From the NCBI RefSeq assembly GCF_026163565.1, contig NZ_JAPDKN010000014.1, positions 1 to 64,000 of the forward strand: DNA of 64,000 nt, in the 5' to 3' direction. The stretch comes from Chryseobacterium sp. YIM B08800 (GTDB lineage: Bacteria > Bacteroidota > Bacteroidia > Flavobacteriales > Weeksellaceae). How positions within the stretch are numbered: position 1 is the first letter of the stretch; each line of letters starts with the position of its first letter. The notes under the pieces were generated by a model that saw only the letters and a list, made by a program, of their open reading frames with translations, ran no database searches and had not been told where the DNA came from. The position numbers and the translations under genes are program-made. Positions 8,979 to 17,852 of this stretch are shown here, in pieces.

Positions 8979-10916
8979 ATGATAAAAATTACACTTCCAG
9001 ACAATAGCGTCAGAGAATTTGAAGGAGCAACTACTCCTTTGGATGTGGCAAAATCTATAAGCGAGGGATTGGCTAGAAACACCATTTCCGCAGTTGTAAA
9101 CGGCACACAAGTCGAAATTACCACGCCTATAACCACAGATTCTACGGTACAGCTTTTGACATGGAATGACGATCTTGGTAAGAAAGCCTTTTGGCACTCT
9201 TCTGCTCACCTTTTGGCGCAGGCTATCCTTGAGTTTTATCCTAATGCTAAGTTAACGATTGGTCCAGCTATCGAAAGCGGTTTCTATTATGATGTAGATT
9301 TCGGTGACGAAACTTTATCTGAAAAAGATTTCGACAAAATTGAAAAGAAAGTTTTAGAAAATGCTAAAAAAGGATCAACGTTCTCATTATATCCGGTTTC
9401 TAAAGAAGAAGCTTTAAAAACGTATGCAGACAATCCTTACAAAGTAGAATTGATCTCTAATCTTAATGACGGAGAAATCACTTTTGTAACACACGATAAC
9501 TTCACAGATCTTTGTCGTGGTGGTCACATTCCAAATACAGGAATTGTGAAAGCCATGAAAATCTTAAATGCTGCAGGAGCGTATTGGAGAGGAAATGAGA
9601 AAAATCCTCAGTTAACAAGAGTTTACGGTATCTCTTTCCCAAAACAGAAAGAACTGACTGAATATCTTGAGTTATTAGAAGAGGCAAAAAGAAGAGATCA
9701 CAGAAAATTAGGTAAAGAATTAGGGATTTTTGCTTTCTCAGAAAAAGTAGGTGCTGGTTTACCACTTTGGTTGCCAAAAGGTACTGCTTTGAGAAAAAAA
9801 TTAGAAAATTTCCTTTCTGAAGCTCAGAAAAAAGGCGGTTACGAATTTGTAATGTCTCCTCACATCGGAGCTAAAGAATTATATGTAACTTCAGGACACT
9901 GGGATAAATATGGAGCAGACAGCTTTCAGCCAATCAAAACTCCGAATGAAGGAGAAGAATTTATGCTGAAGCCAATGAACTGTCCGCATCACTGTGAGAT
10001 TTACAAAACTTCACAATGGAGCTACAGAGATTTACCAAAAAGATATGCAGAATTCGGTACTGTTTACAGATACGAGCAAAGTGGTGAGCTTCACGGCTTA
10101 ACAAGAGTTCGTGGGTTTACTCAGGATGATGCTCACTTGTTCTGTACTCCGGATCAGTTGATGGACGAGTTTAAGAAAACGATTGATTTGGTTCTTTATG
10201 TTTTTGGTTCATTAGGTTTTGCTGACTTTACAGCTCAGATTTCTTTAAGAGATCCAGAGAATAAAGAAAAGTATATCGGAACTGACGAAAACTGGGAAAA
10301 AGCAGAAAACGCAATCGTAACTGCTGCCAAAGAAAAAGGCTTGAATACCGTTACAGAATATGGTGAAGCTGCATTCTACGGTCCTAAGTTAGACTTCATG
10401 GTGAAAGATGCTTTAGGTAGAAAATGGCAGTTGGGAACCATTCAGGTAGACTATAATTTACCGGAAAGATTTGACCTTACTTACATCGGAAGCGATAACG
10501 AAAAGCACAGACCGGTGATGATTCACAGAGCGCCGTTTGGTTCTATGGAACGTTTCATTGCAATCTTATTAGAAAATACTGCCGGAGATTTCCCATTATG
10601 GTTGGCTCCGGATCAGTTTACGATATTACCAATCAGTGAAAAATATGTAGATTATGCTAAAAAAGTTTCACAACTTTTAGAAAATCACGATATTAGCGGT
10701 CTGATTGACGAAAGAAATGAGAAAACGGGTAAAAAGATCCGTGATGCCGAATTGAAGAAGATTCCATTCATGCTTGTAGTAGGAGAAAATGAAGAAAAAG
10801 ATGGCACAATTTCTGTAAGAAGACGTGGCGAAGGTGATCTTGGAGTAATGAATATCAATGATTTTGTAACTTACTTCAAAGAAGCTTCAAAAACAGGATT
10901 TGAGTATCAGGCTTAA
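8979..10916 (+). CDS. thrS: Threonyl-tRNA synthetase
   Basis: A 645-residue class II synthetase that charges tRNA-Thr with threonine. The order is an N-terminal TGS domain (1-62), an editing (SAD) domain with the HxxxH pair H73/H77, the class II catalytic core, and a C-terminal anticodon-binding domain (about 540-645). The three zinc ligands that recognise the threonine hydroxyl are visible: C335 (MNCPHHC), H386 (DDAHLF) and H516 (MIHRAPFGS). Motif 2 reads [13 protein letters not shown]. Length and architecture are those of a full bacterial enzyme. infC follows in the usual thrS-infC order, with 86 bases between them if infC starts at 11003. Confidence 0.98.
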   Translation: MIKITLPDNSVREFEGATTPLDVAKSISEGLARNTISAVVNGTQVEITTPITTDSTVQLLTWNDDLGKKAFWHSSAHLLAQAILEFYPNAKLTIGPAIESGFYYDVDFGDETLSEKDFDKIEKKVLENAKKGSTFSLYPVSKEEALKTYADNPYKVELISNLNDGEITFVTHDNFTDLCRGGHIPNTGIVKAMKILNAAGAYWRGNEKNPQLTRVYGISFPKQKELTEYLELLEEAKRRDHRKLGKELGIFAFSEKVGAGLPLWLPKGTALRKKLENFLSEAQKKGGYEFVMSPHIGAKELYVTSGHWDKYGADSFQPIKTPNEGEEFMLKPMNCPHHCEIYKTSQWSYRDLPKRYAEFGTVYRYEQSGELHGLTRVRGFTQDDAHLFCTPDQLMDEFKKTIDLVLYVFGSLGFADFTAQISLRDPENKEKYIGTDENWEKAENAIVTAAKEKGLNTVTEYGEAAFYGPKLDFMVKDALGRKWQLGTIQVDYNLPERFDLTYIGSDNEKHRPVMIHRAPFGSMERFIAILLENTAGDFPLWLAPDQFTILPISEKYVDYAKKVSQLLENHDISGLIDERNEKTGKKIRDAELKKIPFMLVVGENEEKDGTISVRRRGEGDLGVMNINDFVTYFKEASKTGFEYQA

Positions 10917-11002
10917 ATCAAAAAAAAGTAAAAAGTTATTGCAAGTAAAAAGCTTGTAATGATGATTTAAAAATAGAAAGTTAACCAATAAAATTTAATA
11001 CA

Positions 11003-11563
11003 ATAGCACAGCGATTTAACAACAGAGGCCCACAAAGACGTCCTGTACAAGAGGATTTACACATGATAAACGATAAGATTCGCGTAAGAGAACTTCGTTT
11101 AGTGGGCGATAACGTAGAGCCAGGAATTTTCCCTATCGATAAAGCAAGACAAATTGCTAAAGAACAGGAACTTGATTTGGTTGTAATTTCAGATAAAGCT
11201 GAGCCTTTTATTGCGAGAATATTAGACTATAAAAAGTTTTTATACGAGCAAAAGAAAAAGCAGAAAGAGCTTAAAGCAAAACAGATCAAAGTTGTCGTAA
11301 AAGAAATCCGTTTCGGACCTCAGACTGACGAACATGATTATGAGTTTAAGAAAAAACATGCTGAAAAGTTCTTGGAAGAAGGTTCTAAACTGAAAACATA
11401 CGTATTTTTCAAAGGACGTTCTATTATCTTTAAAGATCAAGGTGAGATTTTACTTTTAAAACTGGCTCAGGAACTTGAGCACGTTGGTAAAGTAGATCAG
11501 TTACCTAAACTTGAAGGTAAGAGAATGATTATGATGATGAGTCCTAAGAAACCAGCTAAATAA
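11003..11563 (+). CDS. infC: Translation initiation factor IF-3, apparently with an AUA start
   Basis: IF-3 binds the 30S subunit, blocks premature joining of 50S and monitors the start codon. The core is clear ([20 protein letters not shown] in the C-terminal domain). The first ATG in frame is at 11063 ([10 protein letters not shown], 166 residues), but the frame stays open upstream to a TAA at 10982. The extra 20 codons encode an Arg/Gln/Pro-rich tail ([19 protein letters not shown]) of the kind expected before the RIN motif in Bacteroidota IF-3. The only plausible initiator at its head is ATA at 11003, giving 186 residues. IF-3 genes are classically started by a rare codon (AUU in E. coli) for autoregulation. 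The gene identity is certain; the start is inference. Confidence 0.85.
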   Translation: MAQRFNNRGPQRRPVQEDLHMINDKIRVRELRLVGDNVEPGIFPIDKARQIAKEQELDLVVISDKAEPFIARILDYKKFLYEQKKKQKELKAKQIKVVVKEIRFGPQTDEHDYEFKKKHAEKFLEEGSKLKTYVFFKGRSIIFKDQGEILLLKLAQELEHVGKVDQLPKLEGKRMIMMMSPKKPAK

Positions 11564-11598
11564 TTCAGTAAATTCCTTTTTTGGAATGAAGATTATAT

Positions 11599-11623
11599 AA
11601 CCTCAAAGTAATTTGAGGTTTTT
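11599..11623 (+). terminator. Terminator after infC
   Basis: AACCTCAAA (11599-11607) pairs with TTTGAGGTT (11612-11620) around a GTAA loop, with a T run to 11623. It separates infC from the hydrolase. Confidence 0.85.
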
Positions 11624-11736
11624 GTTGTTTTCGATAATGAAAAGTTTAATCGACTCGTTTCAAAATGTTTCTGTTATTTTTTGATTAATTTTTTTGAATC
11701 TTGAGGTAGATCAAGAAGAGGGTGAAATTTTAGTTC

Positions 11737-11744
11737 TATCTTTG
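11737..11744 (+). promoter_or_regulatory. -7 element of the alpha/beta hydrolase
   Basis: TATCTTTG matches TAnnTTTG. It lies 64 bases before the ATG, leaving a leader of about 55-60 bases. Confidence 0.65.
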
Positions 11745-11808
11745 CTTTAGAAATAAGAAAATATAGCCCCTTATCTCTTTAATATTAATAACAAAAAAAA
11801 ATTAAACA

Positions 11809-12630
11809 ATGAGTACACTTACATTACAAGACGGAACCGAAATTTTTTACAAAGACTGGGGAAAAGGTCAACCTTTATTTTTTCACCATGGATGGCCATT
11901 ATCAAGCGATGATTGGGATGCGCAAATGTTTTTCTTCCTTGAACAAGGTTACAGAGTAATCGCTCATGATAGAAGAGGTCACGGAAGATCTGAACAGACT
12001 CCTTACGGACATGATATGGATACTTATGCTTCTGATGTTGCCGAAATTGTAAAAGCTTTAGACTTAAAAGATGTAGTTCATATCGGACATTCTACCGGAG
12101 GTGGTGAAGTGATAAGATATGTTGCTAAACATGGTGAAGACAGAGTAGCAAAAGCCGTTTTGGTAAGTGCTGTTACGCCGATTATGGTGCAGAACGAAAA
12201 TAATCCTAATGGTGTACCGATGTCGGTTTTTGATGATATCAGAAATAATACAGCGAAACACAGACAGCAATTTTATATTGATCTTACTTTCCCTTTTTAC
12301 GGATACAACAGAGAGGGAGTTAATGTTTCTGAGGGTATCCAGAGAAACTGGTGGAGACAGGGTATGAATGGTTCGATTAAAGCACATTTCGACTGTATAA
12401 AAGCTTTTTCTGAAACCGATTTTACTGAAGATTTAAAAAGTGTGGATGTTCCGGTTTTGGTAATGCACGGCGAAGATGATCAGATTGTTCCTTTTGAAAC
12501 TACGGGAAAAATTGCCGCTACTTTATTGAAAAACGGAAAACTAATTTCTTATCCCGGTTTCCCACACGGAATGCCGACGACAGAAGCAGAAACGATTAAT
12601 AAAGATCTACTGGAATTTATCAGATCTTAA
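11809..12630 (+). CDS. Alpha/beta hydrolase, non-heme chloroperoxidase/arylesterase-like
   Basis: A 273-residue cytoplasmic alpha/beta hydrolase resembling cofactor-free haloperoxidases, which are usually esterases with perhydrolase side activity. The oxyanion segment HHGWPLSSDDW, the motif AHDRRGHGRS, the nucleophile elbow GHSTGG, the acid HGEDDQIVP and the catalytic His of GFPHGMP are all present, so it should be active. It lies between infC and rpmI but has its own promoter and a terminator on each side, so it is an independent unit within a cluster that is contiguous in many bacteria. The physiological substrate is unknown. Confidence 0.9.
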   Translation: MSTLTLQDGTEIFYKDWGKGQPLFFHHGWPLSSDDWDAQMFFFLEQGYRVIAHDRRGHGRSEQTPYGHDMDTYASDVAEIVKALDLKDVVHIGHSTGGGEVIRYVAKHGEDRVAKAVLVSAVTPIMVQNENNPNGVPMSVFDDIRNNTAKHRQQFYIDLTFPFYGYNREGVNVSEGIQRNWWRQGMNGSIKAHFDCIKAFSETDFTEDLKSVDVPVLVMHGEDDQIVPFETTGKIAATLLKNGKLISYPGFPHGMPTTEAETINKDLLEFIRS

Positions 12631-12652
12631 TTTAAAACATTCTATATTTGAG

Positions 12653-12680
12653 CCACGATTTTTCAACGAATCGTGGTTTT
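12653..12680 (+). terminator. Terminator after the hydrolase
   Basis: CCACGATT (12653-12660) pairs with AATCGTGG (12669-12676), followed by TTTT. Confidence 0.8.
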
Positions 12681-12770
12681 AATTTTTTTATAAATTAATT
12701 AAAATGTGAATTTTAAACAGAAGCCTTCCCTATTCTCTATAAAATCTTTTTTCATCTCAGAAATTTTTCG

Positions 12771-12778
12771 TAATTTTG
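12771..12778 (+). promoter_or_regulatory. -7 element of the rpmI-rplT transcript
   Basis: TAATTTTG matches TAnnTTTG. It lies 216 bases before rpmI, so the transcript would start with a leader of about 205 bases. Confidence 0.65.
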
Positions 12779-12790
12779 CACACCAATTAT

Positions 12791-12922
12791 CTGCGTGAGG
12801 GATAGTAATGAAAAGCCCACAGCAAGCGACAGAATATGCGGATGAGCGAGGACTTGCAATGTATAGCCTGACCCGAATGAGTGAATGAAGCGAAGCGGAA
12901 TGAACGAGTGAGGGACACGCCC
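12791..12922 (+). ncRNA. Structured RNA element in the rpmI-rplT leader
   Basis: A relatively G+C-rich segment in an otherwise A+T-rich region, starting CTGCGTGAGGGATAG and ending GGGACACGCCC. GCGTG (12793-12797) can pair with CACGC (12916-12920) as a closing stem, and GCAAG (12822-12826) with CTTGC (12853-12857) inside. It lies between a consensus promoter and rpmI. It resembles a recurrent flavobacterial structured intergenic RNA, possibly the Flavo-1 type, but this is from memory. It could be a ribosomal-protein leader, a processed small RNA or a dispersed repeat. A further hairpin-like stretch follows at 12926-12950. Confidence 0.5.
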
Positions 12923-12993
12923 AAAAAGCTAATAGCCAAAAGCTTTTAGCCGACAGCTAAAATATTGATAACAAAAACATAAAAAAGCAAACA

Positions 12994-13191
12994 ATGCCAA
13001 AATTAAAAACGAAATCAGGTGCTAAGAAACGTTTTGCTCTTACCGGAACTGGTAAAATCAAAAGAAAAAACGCTTACAAAAGCCACATCTTAACTAAAAA
13101 AGAAACTAAGCAGAAGAGAAATCTTACTACTACTTCTTATGTAGCTAAAGTGGATACTAAAAGCGTTCAACGTCAATTAGCAATTAAGTAG
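12994..13191 (+). CDS. rpmI: Large ribosomal subunit protein bL35
   Basis: A 65-residue basic protein starting [20 protein letters not shown], the diagnostic N-terminus of bL35. It is part of the 50S subunit. It precedes rplT by 117 bases and shares a promoter with it, as in most bacteria. A structured leader lies upstream. The length is normal for the family. Confidence 0.97.
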   Translation: MPKLKTKSGAKKRFALTGTGKIKRKNAYKSHILTKKETKQKRNLTTTSYVAKVDTKSVQRQLAIK

Positions 13192-13266
13192 TTTTTATAA
13201 ATCATTATTCGGTTTATAAGAATTCAACAAATTCAACATTTTAACCCTGAAACGGTGCACCAAAGA

Positions 13267-13280
13267 GCAACATGTGTTGC
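13267..13280 (+). promoter_or_regulatory. Hairpin between rpmI and rplT
   Basis: GCAAC ATGT GTTGC forms a five-base-pair hairpin followed by CCGCCCTTTTC, 28 bases before the rplT start. It could be an attenuating, processing or protein-binding site; a role for bL20 is inference from its autoregulation in other bacteria. Confidence 0.4.
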
Positions 13281-13308
13281 CGCCCTTTTCAAAAAAACAA
13301 TTTAAATT

Positions 13309-13653
13309 ATGCCAAGATCAGTAAATGCAGTAGCTTCTAGAGCTCGCAGAAAAAAATTAATGAAACAAGCTAAAGGTTTTTTCGGTAGAAGAAAGAACGT
13401 TTGGACTGTTGCTAAAAACGCGGTACAAAAAGCAATGCAATATGCTTACCGTGGAAGAAAAGAGAAAAAGAGAAACTTCAGATCACTTTGGATCATGCGT
13501 ATCAACGCAGGAGCTAGAGAGCACGGAATGTCTTACTCTCAGTTTATGGGAGCTCTTAAAAAGAACAACATTGAGCTTAACAGAAAAGTTTTAGCTGATT
13601 TAGCAATGAATCACCCTGAAGCTTTCAAAGCAGTTGTAGATCAAGTAAAATAA
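13309..13653 (+). CDS. rplT: Large ribosomal subunit protein bL20
   Basis: A 114-residue basic protein starting [20 protein letters not shown], followed by [12 protein letters not shown], both diagnostic of bL20. It binds 23S rRNA early in 50S assembly and in several bacteria represses its own operon. It follows rpmI and ends at a clear terminator. Length and composition are normal. Confidence 0.98.
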   Translation: MPRSVNAVASRARRKKLMKQAKGFFGRRKNVWTVAKNAVQKAMQYAYRGRKEKKRNFRSLWIMRINAGAREHGMSYSQFMGALKKNNIELNRKVLADLAMNHPEAFKAVVDQVK

Positions 13654-13678
13654 TGTAAAATTTTTTGTTATCAATATA

Positions 13679-13708
13679 AATCCTGAGTTTTTTGCTCGGG
13701 ATTTTTTT
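13679..13708 (+). terminator. Terminator after rplT
   Basis: AATCCTGAG (13679-13687) pairs with CTCGGGATT (13695-13703), with one G-T pair, followed by a T run. Confidence 0.85.
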
Positions 13709-13722
13709 ATTATCTACATTTG
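13692..13722 (+). promoter_or_regulatory. Promoter of the M28 peptidase overlapping the rplT terminator
   Basis: TACATTTG (13715-13722) is the -7 element. TTG at 13692-13694, in the loop of the rplT terminator, is the -33 element with a 20-base spacer. Confidence 0.7.
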
Positions 13723-13751
13723 CGTATTAATAAAAAAGCTTACCATTTAAA

Positions 13752-14927
13752 GTGAAAAAACTAGCAGGTCTTCTACTTCTTTCTTTGGCATCATACAATT
13801 TGAATGCACAGGTCCTTATTCCGGCTTATCAGACGAGAGCCAATCAGGTTACTCAAACCAATATCAATACTCTGCTCCAGGAATTTGCGAGTTATGGTGT
13901 AAAAACAACGGGTTCTGCGGCAAATACAAATACACTGAATTGGCTTAAAGCTAAATATCAGTCTTTTGGTTATGATGCAAGTCAGATCACGGAAGATTCT
14001 TTCACTTATGGAAATACAACTTCTAAGAATTTAATTATTACAAAAACCGGTACGGTTTATCCCAATACTTATGTCATTATCTGCGGACATTACGACACAG
14101 TAACGGGTCCCGGAGTAAGTGATAACGGAAGTGGAACTTCTATTCTATTGGAAGCTGCAAGGATTTTAAAAGATGTTCCTACAGAATATTCAGTAAAATT
14201 TATTCATTTTTCGGGTGAAGAGCAAGGCTTGGTTGGAAGCAATCATTATGTGAATAATGTGGTTTTTTCTAATAATGTTCGTCAATTAAATTTAAAAGTT
14301 GTTTTTAATATCGATCAGGTTGGTGGTCAACTTGGGAATTTAAATAATACAATTAATTGTGAAAGTGACCAAACATCGGCCGGAGGAACAGCTAATAATG
14401 CACCTTCACTTGCAATGACTCAGCAATTGGCGACTTGTACAACACTTTACTCTCCTCTTCAGGTAAATATGTCGAATGCTTATGCTTCAGATTATATGCC
14501 TTTTGAAGCAAAAGGTGATATTATTACCGGGTTTTATGAAACGGAAAGAAGTATGAACGAGCATTCTGTGAATGACACTTATGCAAATATAGATCCTGTT
14601 TATGTATTTAATGTTGGAAAAGCTGCTGTGGGCGCTTTACAACATTTTGCGGTAGCAACATCGGTTTTAGGAACTAACGAGACTTCTCAAAATAAACTGG
14701 AATCTATTAAAATCTATCCAAACCCGGCGAAAGATATTTTGAATCTTGAAATTCCGAAAGAAATTAAAAATTTCAGTTTTGAAATAAAAGATATGAACGG
14801 CAGATTAATTTCGGCTCACGAAAATGAAAAGACTATACATGTTTCAAAACTAACAAGCGGAGTTTATCTATGCACTGTAAAATCCGATGGTGAAACAGTT
14901 ACGAAAAAAGTAATCATCGAAAAATAA
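13752..14927 (+). CDS. Secreted M28 family aminopeptidase with T9SS sorting domain
   Basis: A 391-residue secreted zinc peptidase starting at GTG. A signal peptide (MKKLAGLLLLSLASYNLNAQ) precedes an M28 domain with the two-zinc ligand pattern: H113 and D115 in GHYDTVTGPG, D124 in SDNGSGTS, and E156/E157 in SGEEQG. The C-terminal region from about residue 317 (KIYPNPAKDILN) is a T9SS sorting domain. Release of amino acids from peptides outside the cell is inferred. No ATG in frame fits the signal peptide better than the GTG. Confidence 0.92.
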   Translation: MKKLAGLLLLSLASYNLNAQVLIPAYQTRANQVTQTNINTLLQEFASYGVKTTGSAANTNTLNWLKAKYQSFGYDASQITEDSFTYGNTTSKNLIITKTGTVYPNTYVIICGHYDTVTGPGVSDNGSGTSILLEAARILKDVPTEYSVKFIHFSGEEQGLVGSNHYVNNVVFSNNVRQLNLKVVFNIDQVGGQLGNLNNTINCESDQTSAGGTANNAPSLAMTQQLATCTTLYSPLQVNMSNAYASDYMPFEAKGDIITGFYETERSMNEHSVNDTYANIDPVYVFNVGKAAVGALQHFAVATSVLGTNETSQNKLESIKIYPNPAKDILNLEIPKEIKNFSFEIKDMNGRLISAHENEKTIHVSKLTSGVYLCTVKSDGETVTKKVIIEK

Positions 14928-14936
14928 AATTTATAA

Positions 14937-14991
14937 GCCACGAATGCACGAATATTAATATTTCTTTTGATAATATTTGTGCATTCGTGGC
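14937..14991. terminator. Long inverted repeat between convergent genes, probable bidirectional terminator
   Basis: The 21 bases at 14937-14957 pair with 14971-14991 at 20 positions plus one G-U, around a 13-base loop. The arms begin GCCACGAATGCAC and end GTGCATTCGTGGC. It lies between the M28 peptidase and hisIE, which converge. Similar CCACGAAT-type palindromes seem common between flavobacterial genes, so it may be a dispersed repeat used as a terminator. Confidence 0.65.
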
Positions 14992-15030
14992 AAATAGATA
15001 GTTTGATATCAAAACAATCAATTTGTAAGC

Positions 15031-15618
15031 TTATTTATTTCTGGCTAAAAGTATTTCCTCAATTTCTTTCAGCGAAAAATTCTTAGCCTTCAGTAAAATT
15101 AAAAAGTGATACAACAAATCTGCTGCTTCATTTTTAAATAAATCATCGTTGTCATCTTTGGCTTCGATTACCAATTCTACAGCCTCCTCTCCTACTTTTT
15201 GAGCCATTTTATTAATTCCTTTTTGGTATAAAGAATAGGTATAAGAATCATCAATCTTATCATCAATTCGCTGATTGATTTTCTCTTCTAATTCATATAA
15301 AAATCCTTTAACATCTTTCTCTCCAAAACAACTGAAAGTTCCGGTGTGGCAAACTACATTTTTAGGAATGACCTTAATTAAAATTGTATCGTTATCGCAA
15401 TCAATATCCATATTTTTTACGGTTAAAAAGTTCCCTGATTCTTCTCCTTTTGTCCAAAGTCTTTTTTTTGAGCGACTGAAAAAAGTAACAATCCCTTCTT
15501 CTTTTGTTTTATTAAAAGCCTCTTCATTCATATAACCCAACATTAAAACCTGTAAAGTTCTTTCATCCTGAATAATAACAGGAACAAGCCCGTCTGTTTT
15601 ATTAAAATCTATTTTCAT
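15031..15618 (-). CDS. hisIE: Bifunctional phosphoribosyl-AMP cyclohydrolase / phosphoribosyl-ATP pyrophosphatase
   Basis: A 195-residue fusion catalysing steps 2 and 3 of histidine synthesis. The N-terminal cyclohydrolase domain (about 1-100) shows [16 protein letters not shown], the metal-binding DIDCDND and the cysteine region [11 protein letters not shown]. The C-terminal HisE helical domain (about 110-195) shows [13 protein letters not shown] and NEAADLLYH. It is the last gene of the his operon, overlapping the hisF stop by four bases. The fusion is usual in Bacteroidota and Enterobacteria. Confidence 0.97.
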   Translation of the reverse strand: MKIDFNKTDGLVPVIIQDERTLQVLMLGYMNEEAFNKTKEEGIVTFFSRSKKRLWTKGEESGNFLTVKNMDIDCDNDTILIKVIPKNVVCHTGTFSCFGEKDVKGFLYELEEKINQRIDDKIDDSYTYSLYQKGINKMAQKVGEEAVELVIEAKDDNDDLFKNEAADLLYHFLILLKAKNFSLKEIEEILLARNK

Positions 15619-16367
15619 CTTACATTAATATTTTTATTTTTCAATTCATTTTTTAAATCATTAATTTTAATTTCTCCAAAGTGAAAAATACTCGCTGCTA
15701 AAGCTCCCGTTGCTTTGGTTTGATTAAAAACATTTTCAAAATCTTCAGTTTTTCCTGCGCCACCTGATGCGATCACCGGAATATTTACGTTTTCAGAAAT
15801 TAATTTTGTGATCCTTAAATCGAAACCATTTTTGGTTCCGTCTCCATCCATTGAAGTTAAAAGAATTTCTCCGGCTCCTAATTCTTCTACTTTTTTAGCC
15901 CAATCTAAAGTTTTTAAATCCGTCATTTCCCTTCCTCCTTTTACAAAAACCCAATCTGAACCATCAACAAATTTTGTATCGATGGCAACAACAACGCACT
16001 GACTGCCAAATTCTTTAGCCAAATCAGAAATCAGTTTTGGATCTTTTACCGCAGAAGAATTAATACTAATCTTATCTGCTCCAGCTTCCAAAAGTTTTCT
16101 TACATCTTCCACAGAAGAAATTCCACCTCCAACGGTGAATGGAATACTGAGTTCTTTAGCGATGTTTTTTACCAACTCAACGAAAGTTTTTCGCTCTTCG
16201 ATGGTTGCAGTAATATCAAGGAAAACCAATTCATCAGCGCCTTCATTCTCGTATTTTTTTGCTAGTTCTATTGGATCTCCGGCATTTCTCAAGCCTTCAA
16301 AATTGATTCCTTTTACCGTGGTTCCGTCTTTTATATCCAGACATGGAATGATTCTTTTTTTAAGCAT
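15615..16367 (-). CDS. hisF: Imidazole glycerol phosphate synthase cyclase subunit
   Basis: A 250-residue TIM barrel. With HisH it converts PRFAR and ammonia into imidazole glycerol phosphate and AICAR. The catalytic Asp residues of the family are present: D11 in IPCLDIKDG and D130 in [11 protein letters not shown]. The start is set at the ATG giving [15 protein letters not shown]; ten further codons upstream are open but not protein-like. Unlike the other his genes it is separated from its upstream neighbour hisA by 189 bases containing a row of hairpins. Confidence 0.97.
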   Translation of the reverse strand: MLKKRIIPCLDIKDGTTVKGINFEGLRNAGDPIELAKKYENEGADELVFLDITATIEERKTFVELVKNIAKELSIPFTVGGGISSVEDVRKLLEAGADKISINSSAVKDPKLISDLAKEFGSQCVVVAIDTKFVDGSDWVFVKGGREMTDLKTLDWAKKVEELGAGEILLTSMDGDGTKNGFDLRITKLISENVNIPVIASGGAGKTEDFENVFNQTKATGALAASIFHFGEIKINDLKNELKNKNINVR

Positions 16368-16416
16368 TTTATTTAATTGGGTTACGCAGCGGCTCAAATT
16401 TTTTAATTATATTTTT

Positions 16417-16541
16417 GATAGGATTTTATCCTATCCTTTATTAAATCGTCCCTTCGGGACTCTAAAGAAAATCTTTGATTTTCTAAAACTTATGTGCTCT
16501 TTTATTAAGAGAATTATTAAAACTCTTCTGTGACTTATGTG
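16417..16541 (-). repeat. Row of four hairpins in the hisA-hisF spacer
   Basis: Consecutive small stems are GATAGGAT/ATCCTATC (16417-16435), GTCCC/GGGAC (16448-16460), AGAAAATC/GATTTTCT (16466-16484) and CTCTT/AAGAG (16497-16511). ACTTATGTG is repeated at 16488-16496 and 16533-16541. All other gaps in this operon are 1-4 bases, so this looks like an inserted element or an mRNA processing/stability site. Confidence 0.55.
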
Positions 16542-16556
16542 TTAAAAATTTTAAGG

Positions 16557-17270
16557 TTAAACAAAACGCTCCAATTGTCTTAATGAAATTCTCCCTTCAT
16601 AAATTGCTTTTCCAATAATGGTTCCGCTGCATCCGATTTCTTTCATTTTGTGAACATCTTCAACACTCGAAATTCCGCCGCTTGCCAACAGTTTCACTGA
16701 AGTTTTACTTATAATTTCTTTGTACAAATCTTCTGAAGCACCTTCCAACATTCCATCTTTTGAAATATCGGTACAAATCACATTTTGAATTCCTTTTTTC
16801 TGATAGCCAAGAATAAAATCAATCACATCTTGATTGCTTTCTTCCAGCCAGCCTGAAGTTTTTATTTTTCTATCTTCACAATCGGCTCCCAAAATAATTT
16901 TCTCAGAACCATATTTTTCAATTAAATCAAAACAAAACTCAGGATTTCGAACAGCAATACTTCCAATTGTAATTTGCTTTGCGCCTGAATTAAAAGCAAT
17001 TTCTATATCTTCTAAAGTTTTCAAACCACCTCCAAAATCTATTTGTAAAGACGTTTCTTTAGCTATACTTTCAAGAATTTTTTGGTTGACGATATGTTTA
17101 GATCTTGCGCCATCCAGATCCACCAAATGAAGATATTTTATTCCGAAACTTTCAAATTCTTTGGCAACTTCTACAGGATTTTCGTTGTAGATTTTTTTTG
17201 TTCCGTAATCACCTTTCGACAGACGGACGCATTTTCCGTCGATAATATCAATAGCAGGAATAATTCGCAT
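16557..17270 (-). CDS. hisA: ProFAR isomerase
   Basis: A 237-residue TIM-barrel isomerase performing the Amadori rearrangement of ProFAR to PRFAR, step 4 of histidine synthesis. The two catalytic Asp residues are D8 in [10 protein letters not shown] and D130 in LGADCEDRK. The internal half-barrel repeat typical of HisA/HisF is recognisable (VDLDGA and TDISKDGML). hisH precedes it by two bases. Confidence 0.97.
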   Translation of the reverse strand: MRIIPAIDIIDGKCVRLSKGDYGTKKIYNENPVEVAKEFESFGIKYLHLVDLDGARSKHIVNQKILESIAKETSLQIDFGGGLKTLEDIEIAFNSGAKQITIGSIAVRNPEFCFDLIEKYGSEKIILGADCEDRKIKTSGWLEESNQDVIDFILGYQKKGIQNVICTDISKDGMLEGASEDLYKEIISKTSVKLLASGGISSVEDVHKMKEIGCSGTIIGKAIYEGRISLRQLERFV

Positions 17271-17272
17271 AT

Positions 17273-17851
17273 CTAAAGTTTTAAAAAATTTTGTAATAAT
17301 TGACTTCCAATTTTCCCAGATTTTTCAGGGTGAAACTGCATCGCATAAAAATTATCTTTCTGTAAAGACGCACTGAATGGCAAAATATAATCACAAACAG
17401 AAGTGGTATTTTCTGACAATTCACAATAAAAACTGTGCACAAAATAGACATCACTTTCTTCTTTAATTCCGGAATAAATGGTTGATTTAAGATCAGAAAT
17501 TGTATTCCATCCCATGTGCGGAATGATATTTTCTGAAGGAAACTTTTTTACATTAATATCGAAAATCCCCATTCCAACCGTATTTCCTTCTTCATTATTT
17601 TTGCACATTAACTGCATTCCAAGACAAATTCCTAAAACAGGTTGCTTCAAAGTTGGAATTAACAGATCTAATCCTTTTTCCTTTAAAATTTTCATGGTTG
17701 AAGACGCTTCTCCAACTCCAGGAAAAATTACTTTATCAGTATTTTTTATTAACTCAAGATCATCCGTAATGATTGATTCTGCGTCTAGTCTGTTTAATGC
17801 ATTTTGTACAGAACTTACGTTTCCTCCGTTGTATTTTATAATTGCAATCAT
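17273..17851 (-). CDS. hisH: Imidazole glycerol phosphate synthase glutaminase subunit
   Basis: A 192-residue class I glutamine amidotransferase that feeds ammonia to HisF. The triad is C76 in GICLGMQ with H174 and E176 in QFHPEKSG. The ATG at 17851 giving [14 protein letters not shown] is chosen; ten codons further upstream do not resemble the family N-terminus and would overlap hisB. The gap to hisB is one base. Confidence 0.97.
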   Translation of the reverse strand: MIAIIKYNGGNVSSVQNALNRLDAESIITDDLELIKNTDKVIFPGVGEASSTMKILKEKGLDLLIPTLKQPVLGICLGMQLMCKNNEEGNTVGMGIFDINVKKFPSENIIPHMGWNTISDLKSTIYSGIKEESDVYFVHSFYCELSENTTSVCDYILPFSASLQKDNFYAMQFHPEKSGKIGSQLLQNFLKL

Positions 17852-17852
17852 C

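Noticed and set aside
11063..11563. Treating the ATG at 11063 as the certain infC start
   Set aside because: Open upstream codons resemble an IF-3 tail, so the ATA start is preferred but kept as a hypothesis.
15031..15618. hisI-hisE fusion as an unusual gene
   Set aside because: This fusion is well known in Bacteroidota and other groups.
16135..16533. Plus-strand frame across hisF and the spacer
   Set aside because: It is antisense to hisF, hydrophobic by complementarity, and has no start signals.
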